Of a DNA stretch of 64,000 nt, positions 58,141 through 64,000 are shown piece by piece (the stretch's first letter is position 1; the number at the start of each line of letters is the position of its first letter). The notes under the pieces are model-generated. The model was not told the origin of the DNA. It did no database searches and saw nothing but the letters and a program-made list of their open reading frames with translations. Source of the DNA: Candidatus Fredericiella danica (GTDB lineage: Bacteria; Chloroflexota; Anaerolineae; Caldilineales; Caldilineaceae); NCBI GenBank assembly GCA_016713335.1, contig JADJPH010000023.1, positions 1-64,000 of the forward strand. The letters are read 5' to 3'. The position numbers and the translations under genes are program-made.

Positions 58141-58376
58141 GTAACCTCCCGGCAGCCAAAGCCAAAGCGGTGCTCTGTACCAACGGGGCTATGCCGCGGC
58201 GAGACGACTGGACCACCATAAATTTTCTCCGAAGCCGCCAAGCCAACAACTGTCGGAGACTTACCAATTTCAGAACGCTCCAGCAACGCCGAGCCACGCC
58301 GCTCCGTATCATCTGTCACTATCAATCCGAATCCGCCCGCGCAGCGACGTTGCGCATCCGGTTGCTGAGGTCATCG

Positions 58377-58580
58377 ATGGCGCAGATCGAGAAGACAACT
58401 TCCTCATTTGTCATTCGCATCTGGCTTGAAGACCACCAGCAGGGTGGAAACCCGGATTGCTGGCGCGGCCATATCACCAATGTGATCAGCCGCGAACGGC
58501 GCTATGTAAAGAGTCTGGCCGAAATCACGGCGTTCTTGTCGTCGCATTTAGAAAACATGGGCGCCTGTCCAGAAGAATAG
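58377..58580 (+). CDS. Small conserved-looking protein beside the CIS locus
   Basis: 67 residues from ATG 58377, after GCTGAGG. It reads SSFVIRIWLEDHQQGG, then WRGHITNVISRERRYVKSLAEI and ends in a helix. The 'FV-RiW-E------WRGhI-hv-sge-ryv' pattern looks like a small beta-barrel-plus-helix fold. I know of similar short proteins near chloroflexal surface genes but cannot name a family. It lies 42 nt before the sheath gene and may share its transcript. Confidence 0.6.
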   Translation: MAQIEKTTSSFVIRIWLEDHQQGGNPDCWRGHITNVISRERRYVKSLAEITAFLSSHLENMGACPEE

Positions 58581-58622
58581 TGTTCTATGGATTACCTGCT
58601 CGTTTAAGGAGGAGAGATCGCG

Positions 58623-60238
58623 ATGCCTGTCACACCAACCTTTCCAGGCGTCTACGTCGAGGAAATTCCCAGCGGCGTACGCACCATCACCGGCGTAGCA
58701 ACGTCGATTACGGCCTTTGTGGGTCGCGCCCAGCGTGGCCCCGTCACCGACCCTGTGCTTGTGACCAACTTCGGTGAATTTGATCGGACCTTTGGCGGGC
58801 TGCAGGGCAGTTTTGCACTTGCCTACACGGTGCGCGACTTCTTCCTAAACGGGGGCAGCCAGGCGATCATCGTACGGCTGCACAAAGGCGCCACCTCCGC
58901 CAAAAACGCCGACCTGAAGGTGGAAGCGGCCAACCCGGGCAAATGGGGCGAGCGCCTGACCTTCAAGGTCGATTCACTGGGGTTGACCGACGACGTCGCC
59001 GCCCGGTATGGGATCGACAAGGCCAAGCTCTTCAACCTCACGATCTTCGAATTGAGTGTGGTCGAGAAACCACTCCCCGAGAAGATCGTCCGGAGTGAAC
59101 GCTTCCTGGCCGTATCGGTCGACGCCGCGGCCGGTTCCAGGCGGCTCGACCGGGTGCTTGCCGCCGAATCCAACCTGGTGCGCGTCCAGAAGAAGAACGA
59201 CGGCACACCCGACCTGCCTGCCAAGCCGACCGACACTGTTGCGACCGCCGATCCCACCTCCCCCGACACCCTGGCCAATGCCATTGCCGCCTTTACCACG
59301 GGTTCGGACGGCTCGGATCTGGACAACGCAGCCTATACCGGCAACAAGGCGATCAAGACCGGGCTCTACATGCTGGAGAAGGCCGATCTATTCAACCTCC
59401 TGTGCATCCCCCCTGACAAACGGGGTGGCGACACAGATGCCGCTGTGTACCAGGAAGGGATGAAATATTGTGTCGAACGCCGCGCCATGCTGATTGTCGA
59501 CCCCCCAGCAGCGTGGGGGAAAAACCCAGACACAGCCGCCGCCACCGCAAAGAGCGGGCTAAGCGCGCTGGGATTGACGGGAACCGGTGCACGGAACGCC
59601 GCCCTCTATTTTCCACGTGTCCGGGAATCTGACCCGAATCTCCAGGGACAGTCTGATGTCTTCCCACCCTCGGGCATTGTCGCCGGCGTGATGGCGCGCA
59701 CTGACACCGAGCGCGGGGTCTGGAAGGCGCCCGCCGGCATCGACGCCGCTGTGCAGGGCATCCAGGGGCTTGAAGTGGTGCTCAATGACCCCGACAACGG
59801 CCAACTCAACCCGCTTGGCATCAATTGCCTGCGTGCGTTCCCGGTCGTCGGTAATGTCGTATGGGGGGCACGTACGCTGCGTGGCGCCGATGAATTGGCC
59901 GACGAATATAAGTATGTACCGGTGCGCAGGCTGGCGCTCTATCTGGAGGAGAGTCTCTTCCGTGGCTTGAAGTGGGTCGTCTTTGAACCCAACGATGAGC
60001 CACTGTGGGCGCAGATCCGGCTGAATGCCGGCGCCTTCATGCAGAATCTCTTCCGGCAGGGCGCCTTCCAGGGGCGCACCCCCGCGAAGCCTACTTTGTG
60101 AAGTGCGACCGCGAAACCACCACCCAAAACGACATCAATCTCGGCATTGTGAACGTGGTCATCGGCTTTGCACCGCTCAAACCCGCCGAGTTCGTCATCA
60201 TCAAGCTCCAGCAACTGGCCGGCCAGATCGCCGTGTAG
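58623..60238 (+). CDS. Contractile injection system sheath protein (one frameshift)
   Basis: About 538 residues from ATG 58623, after GGAGGAGAG. Sheath motifs: PTFPGVYVEEIPSGVRTITGV and TAFVGRAQRGPV at the N-terminus; AYTVRDFFLNGGSQAIIVRL; ANPGKWGERLTFKVD; VVWGARTLRGADELADEYKYVPVRRLALYLEESL and FMQNLFRQGAFQG near the end. The frame changes at about 60080-60090 in a C run; the other frame supplies EAYFVKCDRETTTQNDINLG and KPAEFVIIKLQQLAGQIA, the usual sheath C-terminus. Sheath subunits contract to drive the inner tube out. Similar proteins occur in extracellular CIS (Afp/PVC/MAC-like). Confidence 0.92.
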
Positions 60239-60251
60239 GAGGCAAATAACC

Positions 60252-60773
60252 ATGGCGCAGTTTACTGTGAACCCACAGCGGTTCGATCCGTACAAGAATT
60301 TCAAGTTTCGCGTCAAGTGGGATGGTCGCTATGTGGCCGGTGTGAGCAAAGTCGGGGCGCTGAAGCGCACGACCGAAGTTGTAAAGCACCGGGAAGGGGG
60401 CGACCCGTCCAGCAGCCGCAAGTCACCGGGCCGCACCGAGTATGAGGCAATCACACTCGAGCGCGGCGTTACCCACGATCCCGAGTTCGAACGCTGGGCC
60501 AACAAGGTCTGGAACTACGGCTCTGGCCTCGGCGCCGAGGTGGCGCTCAAGGACTTCCGCAAAGACATCATCATCGAGGTCTATAACGAAGCCGGCCAAT
60601 TGGCCATCGCCTACAAAGTCTATCGCGCCTGGGTCTCCGAGTTTCAGGCGCAAGCCGACCTCGATGCCAACGCCAACGCCGTGCTGATCCAGACCCTGAA
60701 ACTCGAAAACGAGGGCTGGGAGCGGGATTACGAGGTGGCCGAACCGCAGGAGCCGACATTTACGGAGCCGTAG
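60252..60773 (+). CDS. Contractile injection system inner tube protein
   Basis: 173 residues from ATG 60252; AGGAGG at 60237-60242. It reads FDPYKNFKFRVKWDGRYVAGVSKVGALKRTTEVVKHREGG, ITLERGVTHDPEFERWANKVWN and YRAWVSEFQAQADLDANANAV, the gp19/Afp1-type tube pattern. These form hexameric rings of the inner tube inside the sheath. It follows the sheath after 13 nt. Other tube-type genes usually present in eCIS loci were not found in the window. Confidence 0.9.
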   Translation: MAQFTVNPQRFDPYKNFKFRVKWDGRYVAGVSKVGALKRTTEVVKHREGGDPSSSRKSPGRTEYEAITLERGVTHDPEFERWANKVWNYGSGLGAEVALKDFRKDIIIEVYNEAGQLAIAYKVYRAWVSEFQAQADLDANANAVLIQTLKLENEGWERDYEVAEPQEPTFTEP

Positions 60774-60810
60774 AGCAGACAGGGAGACAAAGAGACAGGG
60801 AGACAGGGAG

Positions 60811-61557
60811 ATGCGCGTGCTAGAACCGTCGACGATGCTCGATCTCTGGGAGGCCGGTCGCGCTCAAATGCCTTTCGCACGCGCGGACTTGCTGCTCCAT
60901 GCCTTGTATCCAGATGCCGATGCGGACGCCCTTTTGGCGATCCCGATTGGCAGACGCGATGGGGTGCTCTTGCGGCTGCGCGCGGGGCTATTCGGGCCAA
61001 CAATTCACGGCGTTGTGGGTTGTCCGCACTGTAGCGCCCCGCTGGAGATGGATCTGGAAACAGATACCTTGCTGGGTTTGGAGACTGCACCGGCCCTTGA
61101 CTTGCCAAGACGACTGACAGTTGGAGACTACACATTGGAACTTCGGCTGCTCACCACCAGGGACCTCATCGCTACGATGAATTTGGCGCCGGCTGAACGT
61201 GCAGCGGCGCTGTTTACAAGATGCATCGTTACTGCAAGTTACGGCAGTGAGATCGTACAGGCGACTACCCTACCACAGCCGGTGGTCAGTGCGGTTGCCA
61301 ATGAGATGGCGACGCTTGACACCCTTGCCGACGTGCAGTTTGCGCTGACCTGTCCGGAATGTGGCAACCAGTGGCGGGCCGCGTTCGATATCGTCGATCT
61401 ACTCTGGCGAGAACTGGAACACTGGGCGAAACGCATCTTGCATGAGGTGCATGTGCTGGCCAGCGCCTACAGTTGGCACGAGGCCGAGATTCTCGCCCTG
61501 AGTCCCTGGCGGCGTGCGCACTACCTGGGGTTGATTGTGGAGCAGGTTCAGTCATGA
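60811..61557 (+). CDS. gp26-like baseplate assembly protein with zinc ribbon
   Basis: 248 residues. The first ~65 residues hold MLDLWEAGRAQMPFARADLLLHALYP, and the protein resembles T4 gp26-type baseplate hub chaperones reported in CIS loci. Two CxxC knuckles, CPHC (residues 71-74) and CPEC (181-184), 110 residues apart, likely coordinate one zinc ion. Starts at ATG 60811 after AGGGAGA repeats. Its stop overlaps the next start (TCATGA). Confidence 0.75.
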   Translation: MRVLEPSTMLDLWEAGRAQMPFARADLLLHALYPDADADALLAIPIGRRDGVLLRLRAGLFGPTIHGVVGCPHCSAPLEMDLETDTLLGLETAPALDLPRRLTVGDYTLELRLLTTRDLIATMNLAPAERAAALFTRCIVTASYGSEIVQATTLPQPVVSAVANEMATLDTLADVQFALTCPECGNQWRAAFDIVDLLWRELEHWAKRILHEVHVLASAYSWHEAEILALSPWRRAHYLGLIVEQVQS

Positions 61558-62231
61558 ACGATTTTTTCAACCGGCTGGCACAGCGGTCCTTCGGCGCCCT
61601 GCCCACTTCTGAAGCGGTGCAACCACTACTGCCGTCGCGATTCGAACAAACGGCGAATGATGGCGAGGCGCAACTCGCAGGTTTTGCTCCGTTGGAGATT
61701 CCGGCCCCGCGCCAATCTCCAGCGGAAGTCGCAACGGAAGTCCGCACGGGGCCAGGAATGCAACTTTCAGACACGCAAGAACTGCCACAACAAGTTGAGA
61801 TCTATCCGGAACCCATGCCCGCACCGATCCGGCAAGAAGCGCAATGGCAGAGGAGCAGCCAACCTGTTGCCGGAGGCGATCAGAGCAGCGACGTTGCGCC
61901 TGCGCCACTGGAATCTGAAGTTCACACTGCCGGTGGACAGTCAATTGCCGTTGAGCAGATGCTCGTCCAGCCGTTGTTGGCGCCCAGACTCACGCTGCGC
62001 CCGGCGCCGCAGCCTGAAGCCATGAGTTTGCACCGCCAATCACCTGCCCAGCCGGCGGAGGACGCAACCGCGACAAACGGCGGCACGCAGCCGGTGATCC
62101 AGGTCACGATCGGCCGCGTCGATGTCCGTGCCGTGCCTGCGCAACCAGCAGTACGTCCGGCGCCGGCGCCGCGGCCTGCGGGTCAGTCGCTTGAGGACTA
62201 TCTGCACGGCCGCAAGGGAGGCGCCCGATGA
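61554..62231 (+). CDS. Pro/Ala/Gln-rich CIS-associated protein
   Basis: 225 residues from ATG 61554, overlapping the previous stop by 4 nt. The N-terminus is MNDFFNRLAQRSFGALPTSE. A low-complexity middle (about residues 40-160, rich in Pro, Gln, Glu) is followed by VIQVTIGRVDVRAVPAQPA and the closing SLEDYLHGRKGG. This kind of protein is common in CIS operons and may link the baseplate to other parts. Function not assigned. It overlaps the next start by 4 nt. Confidence 0.7.
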   Translation: MNDFFNRLAQRSFGALPTSEAVQPLLPSRFEQTANDGEAQLAGFAPLEIPAPRQSPAEVATEVRTGPGMQLSDTQELPQQVEIYPEPMPAPIRQEAQWQRSSQPVAGGDQSSDVAPAPLESEVHTAGGQSIAVEQMLVQPLLAPRLTLRPAPQPEAMSLHRQSPAQPAEDATATNGGTQPVIQVTIGRVDVRAVPAQPAVRPAPAPRPAGQSLEDYLHGRKGGAR

Positions 62232-63603
62232 GCAACGCGCTGGCCATTGCAGCAGTGACCGCCGTGCTGCGCGATCTGCTCAACAACGGCATGATCGACC
62301 ATGACGTCGCCGGCGCGGTGGGCGGGAACGTCACCGTGTCATGCCTCCCACCGGACCGCATCGAAGTGGGCGACGGTGTTGAGCAGACACGCCTCAATCT
62401 ATTTCTCTATCAGGTTACCCACAACGCCGGCTGGCGCAATGTGGGCCAACCGATGCGTGATGCCCGCGGGGATCGCATCGCCAATCCGCCGCTTGCGCTG
62501 GATCTGCACTATTTGCTCACCGTCTATGGCGCCTCTGAGTTGCAGGGTGAGATCCTCCTCGGCTATGCAATGCAGGTGCTGCATGAAACGCCGGCCCTCG
62601 GTCGCGATGCCATTCGCCGGTCACTCGGCGCGCCGCCACCCGTGACCGGTTCAGTGCTGCCGCCCGCCCAGCAAGCGCTTGTAGCAGCCGAACTTGCCGA
62701 CCAGGTGGAGCAGATCAAACTCACGCCACAGTCACTTAGTCTGGAAGAACTATCCAAACTCTGGACCGCGACGCTCGCCAAGTTCCGCCCATCCGCCGTT
62801 TATCTGGCGTCCGTGGTGCTGATCGAGAGCAAGCGCTCGACGCGCCCGGCCTTGCCGGTGCGCACGCACAATGTCAAGGTCTTCACCTGGGGGCAGCCTG
62901 TGATCGAAGCGGTCGAGGCCGCGGACGGTCCAGCGAATTGGATCTTCGAAGGCAGCAGCCTGGCCATTCGTGGGTACCAGTTGCGGGGTGATGTCACGCG
63001 CGTTGCGTTTGGCATTGCTGAGGTCACGCCGCCAGACGCGGCAACGACCGACACACAAATCACCGTCGCGGTGCCGGCGGGACTGCGCGCCGGCGTGCAA
63101 AGTATCCAGGTGTCGCACCGGCTCAACTTGGGAACGGCCTCACCTTCTGAGCCACACCCAGGGTTTAATTCCAATGTGGCTGCGTTTGTGCTGCATCCGA
63201 CCATTGCATCGGCTGGCCCGCTCCCACCTCCTGTCACCGGGCCGTCGGTGGCGAATGTCACGCCAACGTTGCGCAACGGTGCACCGGTGGTGGTCGATGG
63301 GGTGACGCTCCAGTCGGCTGAGGTGACGGTCAACTTCGCACCACGTGGGCCGCAGCCAGCGCGGTACTATTACTCAACGAGGCAACGGCGCCTGTGGGCC
63401 GCAACGCGCGCGCCTACAGCTTTCCCGCGCCAACCGACAATGGGATTGCGGCGCCGAATCAGGCTGACACCGCCTCCATCGTGTTTCCGATCGCATTTGT
63501 CGCTCCCGGCGCCTATCTGGTGCGTGTGCAGGTGGATGGCGCCGAGAGTCCACTCGAAGTCAACGGCGCCGGCCAGTTTTCGGCGCCGTCTATCACGATC
63601 TAA
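62228..63603 (+). CDS. DUF4255 family CIS protein (one frameshift)
   Basis: About 458 residues from ATG 62228 (MSNALAIAAVTAVLRDLLNNG). LNLFLYQVTHNAGWRNVGQP, ALDLHYLLTVYGASELQGEILLG and MQVLHETPALG are DUF4255 motifs; the family is often the tube terminator/cap of eCIS particles. An Ig-like part follows (VFTWGQPVIEAVEAADG; NVTPTLRNGAPVVVDG). The frame changes near 63365-63375: the continuation in another frame is AVLLLNEATAPVGRN and ends at 63603. Starts 4 nt inside the previous stop. Confidence 0.85.
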
Positions 63604-63610
63604 TGAGGAA

Positions 63611-64000
63611 ATGGCAGTGACTGACAGCCAGTACACCGCTTCAGCCGGTGCAGATACTGAGTCCGAGAACCCGCCGATTCGCTCTGCCGATTGGCTTGAC
63701 GCCAACCAGGCTGCGCTCATTGCTGCACTGAATCGGATTCGGGGCCTGCTCCAGGGCAACGCCACCGCGCCGCCTTCGAATCCGTCGGGACTTGAGCGGA
63801 TCCGTGCTGGGTTTGGCCTGTCTCCTTTCGAGTGCGATCTGCTGCTGCTTTGTGCGGGGATCGAACTCGATGCGGACTTTTCCCAACTGTGCGCCGAACT
63901 TCAGGGCGCCGGCGGTCGTGGCTTCGCCACCTTCGGGCTCGCGTTTAGCATTTTACCCGGCGGGCACTGGAGTGCAATCGCCCCAGGCGCGCCGCTGCGG
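63611..64000 (+). CDS. AAA+ ATPase of the CIS locus (partial, cut by window edge)
   Basis: The first 130 residues from ATG 63611, after GAGGAA. It reads ADWLDANQAALIAALNRIRGLL, then FGLSPFECDLLLLCAGIELDADFSQLC and a glycine-rich stretch before the window ends. This is the N-terminal helical part of the ATPase that is a hallmark of eCIS loci; Walker motifs would lie beyond 64000. Such ATPases are thought to help assemble the particle. Confidence 0.75.
   Translation, partial: MAVTDSQYTASAGADTESENPPIRSADWLDANQAALIAALNRIRGLLQGNATAPPSNPSGLERIRAGFGLSPFECDLLLLCAGIELDADFSQLCAELQGAGGRGFATFGLAFSILPGGHWSAIAPGAPLR

Larger units (their letters stand above)
57923..58376. other. Intergenic region with paired REP-like elements
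   Basis: 454 nt between the regulator and the 67-residue protein. It carries two REP-like palindrome pairs (57978-58038 and 58080-58140) flanked by a 14-nt direct repeat AGCCAAAGCGGTGC (57968-57981 and 58160-58173). A plus-strand frame crosses the area but has repeat-derived sequence and is not called upstream of 58377. Confidence 0.65.

Noticed and set aside
1..64000. tRNA or rRNA genes
   Set aside because: I scanned the intergenic regions and recognised no cloverleaf with a TTC-loop motif and no rRNA sequence.

Overview
The window looks like a chromosomal segment of a Chloroflexota bacterium, probably an Anaerolineae/Caldilineae-type MAG. The pointers are a complete alternative complex III (act) operon, a cytochrome bd operon with its CydDC exporter, many META-domain and Pro/Thr-linker secreted proteins, a BTAD/SARP-type regulator, and a phage-tail-like contractile injection locus. 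This assignment is an inference from gene content. Many well-conserved genes are split by single-base indels, often beside G/C homopolymers, and one glucosidase segment shifts out of frame and back. Residual long-read error is therefore the simplest reading, and split genes are given here as single genes with a note on the frame changes.

Layout. 0.07-2.5 kb: a small acidic protein, an ECF-like sigma factor, a double zinc-finger anti-sigma-like protein and a polysaccharide pyruvyl transferase. 2.5-14.4 kb: a REP-like repeat patch, a long class V aminotransferase, a META/SH3 secreted protein, a truncated ATPase fragment, a strong consensus promoter in front of a 980-residue surface beta-helix protein, and a META-amidase lipoprotein. 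14.5-24.1 kb: a signalling block with a receiver-only protein, a NarL-type regulator and its TPR-GAF kinase, a multi-PAS hybrid kinase lacking its N box, a receiver-kinase, and a tandem-duplicated DarA/PstA-like c-di-AMP receptor. 24.2-30.4 kb: cydA-cydB-cydD-cydC. 30.5-37.9 kb: sugar oxidation (6-phosphogluconolactonase, SDR dehydrogenase, GMC oxidoreductase, GH63-like glucosidase, type II NADH dehydrogenase). 38.2-43.2 kb: phasin-like protein, lipoproteins, K+ channel, APC permease and a membrane protein. 43.3-52.7 kb: the act operon (actA, actB, fused actC-actD, actE, actF, then two c-type cytochromes). 53.1-56.2 kb: three paralogous secreted proteins, two of which share an identical palindrome-promoter layout. 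56.4-64 kb: UspA-like protein, BTAD regulator, a second REP-like patch, then an extracellular contractile injection system (sheath, tube, gp26-like protein, linker protein, DUF4255, AAA+ ATPase) that runs off the right edge.

How it fits together: NADH from sugar oxidation can enter the quinone pool through NDH-2, and quinol can leave through ACIII (to cytochrome c) or through bd oxidase (direct to O2). The most unusual non-coding structures are the paired GTGCGWCGCAC palindromes spaced 50-52 nt, a second inverted-repeat family ending in ATCATCAACAGT, and the TGCGTCA-N2-TGACGCA operator of the secreted-protein family. The contractile injection system is the most notable multi-gene system.
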